Shown: one piece after another, positions 1 through 10,878 of the stretch
Position numbering within the stretch: the first letter of the stretch is position 1
Layout: every line of letters begins with the position of its first letter
Assembly (NCBI GenBank): GCA_036927565.1
Contig: JAYESD010000001.1
Coordinates: 17,174,001 to 17,238,000 of the forward strand
Length of the DNA stretch: 64,000 nucleotides
Direction: 5' to 3'
Source of the DNA: Tuctoria greenei
Lineage: Eukaryota > Streptophyta > Magnoliopsida > Poales > Poaceae
Made by a program: the position numbers and the translations under genes
Notes under the pieces: generated by a model
What the model was told of the DNA's origin: nothing
Seen by the model: only the letters and a program-made list of their open reading frames with translations
Databases searched by the model: none

Positions 1-1899
1 CATCCTTTGGGTTCCATCCTTCTTGTCCACAAACAGCACGGGCGCTCCCCAAGGTGAAGAGCTTGGGCGAATAAAACCTTTCTCTAGTTGCTCTTGAATT
101 TGTTTCTTGAGCTCCGCTAATTCCAAAGGAGGCATCCTATACGGCCTCTTAGCTATAGGTGCAGTTCCGGGTATTAAAACGATAACAAACTCAATGTCTC
201 GATCAGGTGGCATACTTGGCAACTCTTTCGGGAAAACATCCAAAAATTCACACACCACCGGAATCTCCTCAATTGCAGCACCGTCCATATGATTCAGTTC
301 CAATTGCTTCGGTGTGGTTTGAGATGCTTCAAATTCTACGGTGATCCCTTCCTCATTGGTCAACTTCACCGTCTTCGTGGCACACTCAATAACTCCATTG
401 TGCTTCCTCAACCAGTACATACCAAGTATAATGTCCAATCCTTGAGAATCCAAAACAATGAGGTTGGCAGAGAAGTCTACCTCCCTTATTCTAAGGCTTA
501 CTTTTTGACATACTATATTTGTCCTCATCTCTCCTCCAGGAGACTTAACCAATAGAGTAAACTTCATATGAGAGATAGGCAAACTATACTTGGCAACATA
601 CTTTGATGCAATGAATGAATGTGATGCTCCAGGATCAAATAACATAGTCGTGGGGTTGGAGTTGGCGAGAAACATACCAATGAACACGTCATCCGGTTGT
701 TGAGCATCCTCCATAGAGACATGGTTCATGTTGCCACGAGTAAAATTCTGTTGTCCACGGTTCCCTTGTGGTTGTCCTCCATTGGGTCTTGGGTTTTGCC
801 TCGGTGCATTGCTTCCTTGACCAAGGCCTGACTTCGGACATTGATGCGCAAAGTGTCCAGCTTCTCCACAGGTATAGCACTTCCTAACTCCACCAGAATT
901 ATTGGGACGTGCTTGGTTTTGAACACTTGCAGTAGGAAAGTTAGCACGAGGTGCATAAGGCATTGGAGGCCTAGGTTCTTGCATGACAGGGTGTCACTGC
1001 ACAAACTGAGCTGGGCACGGGGCAAATCCAGGACGTTGAGCAGGAATAGAAGAGTTGAAATAAGGCGCATTGGGTGGCGCAAAGCGAGGGTGCACATTAT
1101 TTCCTTGTTGTTGTCCTTGATATGGCGCCTTCCTCTTGTTGTCCTATTCCATCTCACGGGCCTTGTTCTCAACCAAAATTACTTTGTCCACAAGCTTCTG
1201 AAAATTTGCATAGTCACAATTGAGCAATTGCACTTGAATTTCATTGTTGAGGCCTCTGATGAACAAATATTGCTTCCGGCTGTCCTGGCTCACATCCTCA
1301 GGCGCATACCTTGAGAGTTGAGTGAACTTGTTGAGATATTCACTCACGCTTGATCTTCCTTGCCTTAAATTCTCAAATTCTTACCTCTTCAAGATCATAA
1401 CATCCTCAGGCACATAATGAGAACGAAAACTCTCCTTGAATTCGGCCCAAGTAATCCTCTATTGATTCTCGTGAGCATTGCAATAAGCATCCCACCAATC
1501 CGCAGCTGCTCCAACGAGTTGATGAGAAGCAAATAGCACCTTCTCCCGGTCATTGCATTGGACAATAGCTAACTTCTTCTCCACGGACTTGAGCCAATCA
1601 TCCGCATCCATAGGGTCGGCAGCTTGAGCAAAGGTCAGTGGCCTAGTCCTCATAAACTCTCCCAACCGGTTATGTGGGGGTGGGGGTGGCGGTGGAGGCA
1701 TGTGGGGCTGATTGTTGATGTTACCAGCCTACAGTTGTCCCATAGTCTGTATCATGGTCTGCATGAGCTGGTTTTGCATGGCCAAAAGTTGCTCAATGTT
1801 AATAGCTCCATGGGCTGGTCCTTGCCGATTGTTGTTATGAGGTCCTCCATGGTTCCCCTCCTCATCATTAGCATCCCTCTGGTTGCGAGTCCACACCAT
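1..1899 (-). pseudogene. Ty3/gypsy gag-pol polyprotein, 5' part, degenerate
   Basis: This is the gag and early pol part of an LTR retrotransposon read on the minus strand; it leaves the window at base 1 inside the reverse transcriptase. The probable start is the ATG at 1899-1897. In order there is a retrotransposon gag domain (about 1700-1150, with the WWDAY block), a CCHC zinc knuckle (CYTCGEAGHFAHQC, about 880-835), an aspartic protease in which DSG has become DPG (about 640), and the start of RT with SSPWGAPVLFVDKKDG near 60-1. Several in-frame stops interrupt it, among them TAG codons near 1730 and 1145. Gag followed by protease then RT, with a Met-tRNA primer site upstream, is the gypsy order. 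The gag resembles chromodomain gypsy elements of grasses, but the chromodomain lies outside the window. Confidence 0.85.
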
Positions 1900-2154
1900 C
1901 TGGAGAAAAGCAATAGGTAAGAATTAGAAAACGTCCCCAACTATATGCATCAAGGGATATGAGACTAAACAGCTAGCTATACTAGCCTAGGTGGACATGG
2001 CAATGCTAAGGCATCCCAAAATCCTCTATTAAGCACACTAGCAAACAATATATATAGCAAACAACACTCCAAGCAAAAATACATCAATTCCTAAGTGCTC
2101 CTATGTGCTCTAAAGTGTCCATTCTATCTAGGATGCATCCTACGGTCAACCTGT

Positions 2155-2168
2155 GGCTCTGATACCAA
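2155..2168 (-). other. Primer binding site of the first gypsy element
   Basis: On the minus strand this reads TTGGTATCAGAGCC, complementary to the 3' end of initiator methionine tRNA. It lies just inside the LTR edge at 2171 and upstream of gag, which fixes the orientation of the element. Confidence 0.85.
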
Positions 2169-2170
2169 TC

Positions 2171-3147
2171 TGTGATGCCCGGTTCTGAAAAATGAACCAA
2201 GCTAACGCATATGTGTGCCCAGGATATTCATCACACATACACGAGTGCATTCACAAAAGAGTATATAGAAAATTACCACAAAACAAGATCAATTAACCAA
2301 ACTTTATTAAACAAACCATATTATCCTCGAATACAACCTCTAATGAATATTTATGACAAGTTCAACTAATGCAGCTGAAATAGACTAATTAAGCAACTAA
2401 GCAAACTAAAGCATAAGGGATAGAGCAACTCCAATCAACAACACAGGCACGCTGACAGTAGACACGGCCTAGAACTCCGCATTGTCACCATTAAACTCCC
2501 AATCCTGACCCACAACTGTTGGGGGGGGGGGATTGCAAGAGTGAGTACATGTCGTACTCAGCAAGTGTGGAAAGTATGACATGTGGCTGATTCAAATGAC
2601 AACAATAATAATGGCTAAGTGCTGAAAAGTACATTAAAACATTTGAAAAGCAATATATTATATTTATATGAATCAAACCCATCATAATCATAAGTAATAT
2701 CATAATACCAGTCTGAATTCACTACCATCATCAATAATTCCAGATTTCACCATTGCCAAGGACCATATTCAATACCAGAAATAAATCCATAACCAACCAT
2801 AACCATAATACCAACCATAACCATCCCAATACTAAGTTCCCTCTAATCATGGAAGTTGTCCAGGTGCTCATAACCGGGAGCACGGCTATCATGATAGTTT
2901 ATTAGACTCTGCAGAGTTTGTACCACTTTACCCACGTGTTTGTGATTTCATCACCCTTTAGAGAATGTTTGTTGTGTATTCATCAGGGAACACAGATACA
3001 CTTTATATAGGCTAGCTAGCGTAGTGTGAAACCAAAATAAAACCCTTTCGCAGTACATAGACTCAAAAGCTAGCATTAATAAATAAACGTAGGCCTACGC
3101 AGTCAAACAACGACTTTAGACAACCGTGGTCAACAATGACTGTTACA
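2171..3147 (-). repeat. LTR of the first gypsy element (5' LTR in its own orientation)
   Basis: The repeat begins TGTGATGCCC next to the primer binding site and most likely ends at TGTTACA (3141-3147), giving about 977 bp with short inverted ends. It contains a run of G (2521-2531) and a segment around 2540-2580 with GAGTACATGTCGTACTCAGC, a block I recognise from grass gypsy LTRs. The partner LTR is outside the window, so the outer edge cannot be confirmed by alignment. Confidence 0.65.
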
Positions 3148-3185
3148 TGTGTGCGTGCTTATCCTTTCTACAGTCTGGTGGTGAA

Positions 3186-3356
3186 CCTGCGAAAGGATGA
3201 CGAGCAGCGGCAGGTGAACATCATGCAGTGGCGGCGCAATGGAAAACGGTGGTAGTGGACGGCGATGTACCTGGATGTTGGCGTAGTCGACCTCGCACAT
3301 ATTCCGCGAGTTATTCACCTTCCAACAGAATCCATGAGGTGCTTCCACAGCCAGAA
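3186..3356 (-). pseudogene. Fragment of a Mei2-like RRM gene (partial second copy)
   Basis: On the minus strand this encodes GFCWKVNNSRNMCEVDYANI, matching exon 3 of the Mei2-like gene at 26347-27050, followed by the same intron sequence (VHRRPLPPFSIAPPLHDV if translated). The match includes the intron, so the copy arose at the DNA level and is not a retrocopy. Neither the rest of exon 3 nor any other exon is present, and the flanking sequence is unrelated. It is a dead fragment. Confidence 0.75.
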
Positions 3357-4558
3357 CGCTGTTCATCTTCACTGGCACATATGTACGGTCCGGGTGTGCC
3401 GGTGTGTACCTTAACCCCCGTCGTGCGTCCCTGGTGGTGGTTGGAAGACCCCTGTAGGTATGTTCTGATTCCTGTCCTCTAACTACATCTAGGTTTCCGA
3501 TGATGCATGCGGTGCACCACCAGACAAACTAGCAAAGCCTTGGTGATGAGCGGTCAATTCAAATCGTTTCTTAAACTCTTGCCTGCTTGCTTCAACATGA
3601 GAAAGAGTTTACATGCATATAATGATGCATACTTCAAACATTTAAATAAAACAAACTTCTATCACAAATTAACAGGATCAAAAACACATTAACTATCTTA
3701 TGTGGCATGCCAATGTGTGGATGTCCAACTCATAGTAAGGATGAAAGTGAAATGGTTTTTTGAAGTTGATGGACTAAATAATTGACCCATTTGAAAGTTG
3801 AAGGACCAAACTTAGTTTTGATTGAAAGTTTGAGGATGAAGTTGAGTATTGCCAGCTTGATGAGCTCAAGCTCGAAAAGTTCGAGTAAGCTCATTTGTAA
3901 AGTTGCCTGTACGATACTTTAGCCGCTAGAGGTGCCAAGAGATCGCCCATAGCGGGGCCTGCAAAGTGGCCTATAAAGTAGTATATAGTACTAACAGGTA
4001 GCGACAACTGGAAAGAAAAGTGGAGATAATCAAAAGAGAGAAAAGAAAAGAAAGGACGAGAAAAATGTTAAAAAAAGATAGGTAGAACTCCAACGTACCA
4101 CTGGCCCTATGCCCCTATACGCGGTGTAATCATTACCACTACTCCTATACGCGGCCAGAAGTTATTACCACTACTTCAAGGGAAGTGCTGCGAACTAGAT
4201 GTGCCAATTAGTTTATTTTGTGTTTATTGGGGATTATGTAATAGCTAATTCTGTCGATTAGCGACGACTAGAATGAAAAGTGGAGACAATGAACAGAGAG
4301 AAGGGAACACTGATTTCCTTCGTTACAAACTAATGTATGATTGAATGTATTCATTTCCGGAAGAATCCATTTCTTTATTAAACTGTCCCGTGAGTTTCCT
4401 TTGATGCAAACGGGGCTAAACATAAGATAAGCCCGCATAGGGGAAACACAACAAGTGCAACATTCATCAGAGACAAGCGGGCATAGGGGAAACACATATA
4501 CTAGTACAAGGATATTTTATATACTCCCTTTGTTCTCTTTTAATTGGCGTTGGGAGAA
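3357..4558. other. Spacer without a recognisable gene
   Basis: No coding potential that I can support. It holds several local duplications: a purine-rich segment at about 3997-4050 repeated at about 4257-4305, a pair of short blocks reading GCATAGGGGAAACACA near 4435 and 4480, and the first copy of the direct repeat that flanks the F-box pseudogene. A 30-nt stretch near 4525-4555 (ACTCCCTTTGTTCTC) resembles a Stowaway end, but I found no partner. Confidence 0.5.
3905..3985 (+). repeat. Direct repeat flanking the F-box pseudogene, copy 1
   Basis: The segment from TGTACGATACTTTAGCC to GCGGGGCCTGCAAAGT recurs at 5558-5640 in the same orientation with scattered mismatches. The two copies bracket the F-box pseudogene. 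They could be the edges of a duplicated or transposed block; they do not start and end like known LTRs. Confidence 0.6.
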
Positions 4559-5335
4559 CTAGGGGTGCATCCAAACGGGAATGGAGGGAATACAACCCAT
4601 ATAGTACAATGCCATACGACATAACAGGTCATGCTTGTGCTTAATCCTACAGTTCTCTATACAGAAGACTCTCCACTCCTCCCATGTAGGCCTGCTGCAC
4701 CGGGCAGTTCCCTGCTTCCCCCCTATTGAGCAGTCCCAAGCGTCATCATCAATGTTGGGCACCACCACCGATGGCGCTTCTGGACGAGGCCTGCCCAGGA
4801 ACCTCCAGGCGACATCATTGATACTATTCATGGCTTCATGCCAACACCGGCAGCACTCCTTGTTGGTCCACTTCACGGTGATGGACCCGGCTGCGTTGTA
4901 GCCGATGTGGGCCTCACCTTCGACCTGCCAGATCTACTCGAAGGCGTCGCAGTCCCCACGGTCGGCATCGTAGCGGAGCATGGCGAGGACGTAGGCTGCC
5001 TCCATGTGGCCGTTCGCAGTCGCCCGGGCAAGGAACTGGGTGCCCGGCTGCGCGCGACCGTGCAGGAAGACGAGGTCAAACCCGGTGACATAGCACGCAT
5101 GAGGGTTGCTCACGATTGCCAGACGCTCCAAGAGGCGTTTGTAGCTCCAGTTATACTTCCAGATGCTCTCCCGCTCAAGCGCCACGCGCCTGCCCATGGT
5201 GCGATCCTGGCACACCGCATGCATGGCCTTGCAGGTCGCACGCAGACTGGAGAGGTCGTCCATGGGCTGCGGGGAGGTTGTGGCGACCCACCCCGCGATC
5301 CGGACTGCAATATTGTGCGGCAAGGGGAACTCCAT
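4559..5335 (-). pseudogene. Grass-type F-box protein, one internal amber codon
   Basis: Translation from the ATG at 5335-5333 gives MEFPLPHNIAVRIAGW, then SLRATCKAMHAVCQDRTMGR, the usual N-terminal F-box followed by the RAVALERES-type block of a large grass F-box family. A middle part (residues about 70-130) resembles the Sel1-like region of that family. An in-frame TAG at 4936-4934 follows DCDAFE. The same frame then continues for about 125 residues to 4559, through the C-terminal cysteine and histidine segment (FCIENCRIKHKHDLLC) expected of the family. Apart from that codon the 258-codon frame is open. Such proteins act as substrate adaptors of SCF ubiquitin ligases. The frame also runs upstream to 5623, but the Met at 5335 fits the family start. 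Recently inactivated gene, or readthrough; the former is more likely. Confidence 0.75.
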
Positions 5336-5557
5336 GGGCTTCAAAGGGAACCAATGAGGGCGCGCGCGATGGAGACGAAGAGGAAGAGTACACGCGGAGA
5401 AGAGGATGGCCTGTGTGTGTTGCGGAGAAGAGGATAGTGTGTCTTTATTAGTACGCTCGGAGAAGACGATGAGACGCGCGCAGTGATGGTTATGGCTTCT
5501 AAAGTGCACCATTTGGAATGCTACTTGCGAAACTGGGGTTACGGCTTCTAAAGTGCA

Positions 5558-5640
5558 GCTGTACGATACTTTAGCCACTGGAGTTGTCAGTAGGCAGGAG
5601 ACCGCCCGCAGCGGGGCCTGCAAAGTAGTCTGTAAAAATT
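5558..5640 (+). repeat. Direct repeat flanking the F-box pseudogene, copy 2
   Basis: Second copy of the repeat at 3905-3985, containing TACGATACTTTAGCC and AGCGGGGCCTGCAAAGT. The mariner-type element at 5642 inserted exactly at its end. Confidence 0.6.
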
Positions 5641-6336
5641 ACTCCTCCCTCCGCCCCAACTCAACTCTATTTTTAGCTTTTGTCAAACTTACCTTTGACC
5701 AATGATTTCTTGTCTGGTCCTTATCCTGATCATCAAGGCCCTCCGCCTGCTGCCCCAGATGACTTGGGGCAGAATAGGGATGAAAATGGTCAGAATTGAG
5801 CTTATTACCTTTGACAACTCCTTATTCAAACTGGTGTCTGAATAAAAAAATTTAAAGAATTGAGCTTCTTACTCCCTCCGTCTCTAAATACTTGTCGCTT
5901 TGTAGTTCAAAAATAAACTACAAAGCGATATTTACTACGACACCGTTTGGAACGTAGAAATCCAAATCACAGGAATTGGATAAAACATAAGAATAGACAA
6001 AATTCAGGAACAAAGAAAGTGAGAAAACCACGGGAATCAAAATCAAAGGAATGGATAATTCAAGATGTTTGGAATGCAGGAATGAAAACATAGGAAAAAT
6101 GTTAGAGCAACTATAAACAAAATTCTTTAGAATCTTAACTATCATTATTTGTAATACATAAATCATAGTCATAACATCTTGCCAAAATGAACTACCTGTT
6201 TGCTTCATAAACAACTTCATTCCTATATTTCTAACATCAAAACGTCTATTGCATTGCAGTAGCACAGAAATAATTAATCCCTTGTTTTAAAAAAGGAAAT
6301 AATCATTCCATGCAAATCATCAGGTTAGTTAATTTT

Positions 6337-7901
6337 TGAATGTAGGCCTAGAGGGGGGGTGAATAGGCCTTTTAAATTTTTGTAGGATCCTGCAACACTC
6401 AACAGCAAGTTTAATACCAGAGAAATCGGACTAGTCCGGTAAAGTGCGGACTAGTCCGGTGTTCACGGACTAAGTTGATCAAGATTAATCGATTAGGTTG
6501 ATTCTTTAATTGTATGCAGCAGAAATATAGAATCAAACAATAGTTTAACAGTTATATGTTGGATTGTGTCACAATTAAGACTTGTGTTCAACAATTTAAT
6601 GTAAACTGAACAATGAGTATCAAACCCTAGAGTAAGTCGATCAATTTGAGTGATGAACACAAAAAGGGACAAGACACACAATTTATCCCGTGGTTCGGCT
6701 ACCACGAAGGCAACCTACATCCACGTTGAGGAGCCCACAAAAGGACCGGGTCTTCTCCAACCCTACCCTCGTCGGATCGCCACGAAGGCCAATCCTCTTC
6801 CACTAATCACAAAGGGGTGAATAACCAAATTCAAGGGGCGTTCTTACACGTTGAGAGCTCCCTTAGATTACAAATCACAAAGCCACCAAAAACACACTCA
6901 GAAATTACAATTGAAACGTAGGAGTGTGTTAGAGATTCAAACCAAGAGCTCAATGATGTGTGCCAAGTGTCTCTCCAATGATCTAGAAGTGATCCTCAAA
7001 GGATTGACCGATTTTGCACTTAATTTCGTGGAGAGAGGTGGTTTTTGAGTCTCTTGGGAGGTGTGACGGCGCTAGGGTTCGAGAGATTGTAAAAGTGGGA
7101 CGTGCACCTCTATTTATATGGGGTTTCTAAAAGTGACCGTTAGGGTTCAGAAAGATCGGACTAGTCCGTGGTGATCACCGGACTAGTCCGGTGTGCTGTG
7201 TGTAGCAAACCCTAAGTGTCCCGAAATATCAGACTAGTCCGGTCAAAAACGGACTTGTCCGTTTTCACTACTGGAAATCTTCGGACTAGTCCGATAGACA
7301 TCGGACTTGTCCGGACATATGAAACCCTAAGTGTGTTGGATGACAAGTCCGCACTTGGAGGACTTGTCCGATTTAGATCATTGGATATTTCGGACTAGTC
7401 CGTGTAAACATCGGACTTGTCCGAAGTGGATCAGAAGGAATATCGGACTAGTTCGGTTGACAACGGACTTGTACGATTTTGTGTGACTTGTGAAGTATGT
7501 AGAGGACTAGTCCGCCCTAGGGAAGACTAGTCTGACTCGAGTCAGAAAGATATCGGACTAGTCCGACAGATATCGGACTTGTCCGATCTGGTGCAGAAAG
7601 GATATCGGACTAGTTCGGTTAACAACGGACTAGTCCGGTCCTTTGTAACTTTGTGTAGTATGTGTGTGTGCTTAAACATGATTGAGCTCTTGGGTGTTTT
7701 TCCTTAACACACTCCATACACAATAGTCTACTATTTCTTTTCCTTGAGCTCAAGTTCACTTTGCTCCTCATTATCCCTTCTTTTTGGCATTTTGCTCATT
7801 TTTCATTATTGGCCTGCATTCATCTCAATCAAAAGGTTAGGATCCCAATTGCTTTTCATAAATCATCCAAAACCCACAAGGGAGTCCTAGATGCACTTTC
7901 A
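6337..7901 (-). repeat. Sirevirus 3' LTR (left copy)
   Basis: Runs from TGAATGTAGGCC to GATGCACTTTCA. It is 1565 bp, the same length as the right LTR, with only scattered substitutions visible by eye. The ends TGAA and TTCA are inverted. About 19 close matches to CGGACTAGTCCG or CGGACTTGTCCG lie at 6428-6460 and 7157-7640. Confidence 0.93.
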
Positions 7902-7915
7902 ATCTCCCCCTTTTT
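7902..7915 (-). other. Sirevirus polypurine tract
   Basis: On the minus strand AAAAGGGGGAGAT directly precedes the LTR start TGAAAGTGCATC. This is the expected plus-strand primer. A second purine tract of the same kind (GCCAAAGGGGGAGAG) occurs at about 8303-8317, upstream of it in the element; extra polypurine tracts are a known feature of Sireviruses. Confidence 0.85.
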
Positions 7916-8361
7916 GGTGATTGATGACAACCAATTGAGATTTCACAAAATATGACAAAAAGAGATGAGGTTTTCATGAAGTATGCACATATGACTCAAC
8001 AATACATCAAGCAGTAAGAGAAATATCCATATGTGCATTCTTTATGGTGGGATGCATAACTAAGTGCATTGAAACATTGAGGATGACATAATTTACATTG
8101 ATGAATCAATACAAAGTACATATGTCATTTTAGGAGCAAAATTACAGATTTCAACACATACTTGCAAATTAATTAAGCATTTCAACATAGAACCATAGTT
8201 TATATGAAAACAGCGTTACAGCATTACAATCACAAAAAATGATAAAGAGAACTCTCTCCTCGCATCCTACCACAGCTAAAGCTAAGACTCGACTCCCCCT
8301 CAATCTCTCCCCCTTTGGCATCAAGACACCAAAAAGGAAGGAGAGGAGGGTCCTAGGTTCT

Positions 8362-9920
8362 TCACTCTTCACTGTCGGTCCTCTCTTCGTCGTCTTCATT
8401 TTCATCATCATCAGCTTGACGAGGAGGGGAAGGAGGAGGGACGGAGTCGCTCGAGCCCCCAATGCCAAAGTAGGCAAGCTCGGAGGGGTTAAGAGGCCCG
8501 AGCTCGGTGAAGTCCGGGTCGGACTCTTCAGAAATCACTGGAGATCCAATGGGGTTGATCTCCAGCTTCTGGCAGATTTGCTTCACATTGGCTTTTATAT
8601 ACTTCATGTCCTCCTTTCTTCTCTTGTTGAGCTTGTGGACCTTCACTTCAGTCTTTTTGCAGGAGGAGAATATGGCAGTCAGGTACTTGAGGATCCCACT
8701 AGCTGATCCTCTCTGAGGGGCTTCCCTAGAGGCAGGGACAGCCCTAGCATCGCTTCTTGATCTTGCCGGTGCCTCGGGACTGGAGGCCGGCGAGGGAGCA
8801 GCCTGGACACTCACTGGTTGAGGCTTCTGAGGCCTCAAAGGAGTGTGCTCCACATCCTTCACGAACTCAATACCTGTCACTTTCTCAATCATATACATGA
8901 GGTAGGGAGCATAGCCACATGACCTGTTAGGCGTGCAGGATATGTTGACCATATCATTCCAAATATATTCTGCCACATCAAATGGGTGGTCCTTGCTTAT
9001 GACTCTCATTAGGGTTCGGAGGTAACCCTGCACGCTCCCAGCATCTCCATCTTTAGGAGCAATAGTCTTCCTCAGCACTCTGTTGACGACCACAAAGAAT
9101 GGTTTCATGTACTTTGTAGAGGGAGGGACAAACTTTGAGTTCGGCTCATATAGGAATTTCATCCTATCCTTCTCCATGACACCTATGTTGTGGATGATCA
9201 GCCTGTCATGTCCAGAGGTGTCCAGATGGAGCAGAGTAGCAAAGTCCTCCTGAGTGATACTATACTTAGATCCCTGTGTCATCCAAGTAACACTCTCTTC
9301 ATCCTCACTTGAGAAGTGGCAAGTTGCAAAGAACTGTGCGATCACTTCATCATTCCAGTTATGCCTGAAGGCAAAGAGATCCTTCAGGCCATGCCTCTCA
9401 ACTGCTGCAATGACTTCATCAAAAGCCGAGCACTTCTTCTTCTCAAGGTGTGCCCAGTCAATCCACTGACTGCGCACCACCGGTGTCTTCATTGGGAGAT
9501 ACACCACTTTGTAGAAGTCTGCATGGAATTTGCACCAAAACCTTCCATCAACAACTTGCTTTGGCCTGCCATACCAGTCAATGCTTCTGAACTTGGCTGC
9601 AGAATCACTGCCTTGCCGTTGAACTTCTCCTCAGTAGGGTCCCGGACCCCTTCCCTGGGAGCATGGAGCTTCAAAGGCCCGACTGGCCCCGTTGCAATCC
9701 CCTTTCCCTTGCCATTGGCTTGGCGAGAGGCACTTGAGGATGCTGCTGCCTTTGACACTGGCTTCTTTGCCAGCACCTTCCTCCGAACCTGAGGAGGTGA
9801 AGGAGCTGGCTCCGAGGGTCTTTCTTGGCGTTTCTTTCCAAGACCCGTCGAGGACCGAGGTGCCACTTCTTGGTCCAACTCAGCCTCAAAGTCGGAGATT
9901 TTGTTGTTTGAGCTCGACAT
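8362..9920 (-). pseudogene. Sirevirus third ORF (envelope-position, plant transposon protein domain), frameshifted
   Basis: The ORF starts MSSSNNKISDFEAE at 9920 and runs about 100 residues through a basic, low-complexity N-terminus. It then meets a frameshift near 9615-9630, where the conserved reading (SIDWYGRPK) moves to another frame, and continues to 8362. The second part (about 380 residues) contains the domain named 'putative plant transposon protein' in grass elements, with KRRKEDMKYIKANVKQIC as a possible coiled coil and a very acidic C-terminus (DDENEDDEERTDSEE). In Sireviruses an ORF at this place has been called envelope-like; I see no clear signal peptide or membrane segment, so that role is not supported here. 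Confidence 0.7.
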
Positions 9921-10018
9921 GATCTGAGAATGATTTTGCAAGAATGATGGTAAGTGATACAAGGCATAGGTATGGAAAGATAGCAGTGAATTGCATTGAG
10001 GAATTGAAAATTAGGTTT

Positions 10019-10645
10019 TCAGTTCAGAAACATCGGACTTGTCCGGTGCACAGGCACAGACTAGTCCGGTGGACCGGACTTGCCGGTGTTCATGCTCAAA
10101 AACCTAACAGATTGATCAAGGAATGATTCCTAATGCAGATATAGTCTAGTATACACGTAGTACATCAAATAAGCATGTATCTAGTGAAGGATGCTAGGCT
10201 ATACGATCAACAATGGAGAAAAACAAGATTTCTAGGGTTTTGAAGAAATTTACCGAAGAAATCGATTGACGCGTGAAGATTTGGGGGTTGGAGGCCAGAC
10301 AAGTCTGCTAGCTTCAATCCCCAAGAGGTCAAGCTTGATCTCCGCCCAAATGTGGACTTTTTCGACGGAGGGAGCAAAGAATCGCCTTGGTGGCTCGAGC
10401 GCAAGAGAGAGGAAAGTGTGAGAAAAAGTGGGGATGAGAAGATTAGGGTTTGATGGCGGCTAGGGTTATGGACACGAAAAATCGAACAAGTCCGGACATG
10501 ACCGGACTAGTCCGAAGTCATCCAGAGAGTTATATCGGACTAGTCCGTGGTCTAGCGGACTAGTCCGGCCTAACCGGCACTCTGCGGACTAGTCTGCAGG
10601 AGCGGACTAGTCCGGGTAACCACGGACTAGTCCGTGGTCACCAGG
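10019..10645. repeat. Internal clusters of the CGGACTAGTCCG palindrome
   Basis: Outside the LTRs, but within the Sirevirus between ORF3 and pol, the motif recurs at about 10031-10085 and 10484-10640, with around ten close matches such as CGGACTAGTCCG and CGGACTTGTCCG. Another small cluster lies at 14281-14355, between gag and protease. Confidence 0.8.
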
Positions 10646-10878
10646 AGAAAAATGCATAGCCCATTCATATATATTTGAAGGTTCACTAATAGAGAATAGG
10701 AGGGGCAAAACAAATCAATTAATCTTGATGAATTTGACCAGTAAGCATACAACAATCACACAATGATCATAATTCATCAAGATATAATAATTGACATAGT
10801 TTCTCGAGAAGAAATGGAGAGGGATGATTTTCACAATTCAGTCAAAATTTTGAAGAGCTCGTATAGGTATGCAATTTT

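Noticed and set aside
8362..9507. Reading ORF3 of the Sirevirus as a host gene
   Set aside because: It lies between pol and the 3' LTR inside the element and has the plant transposon protein domain usual at that site.
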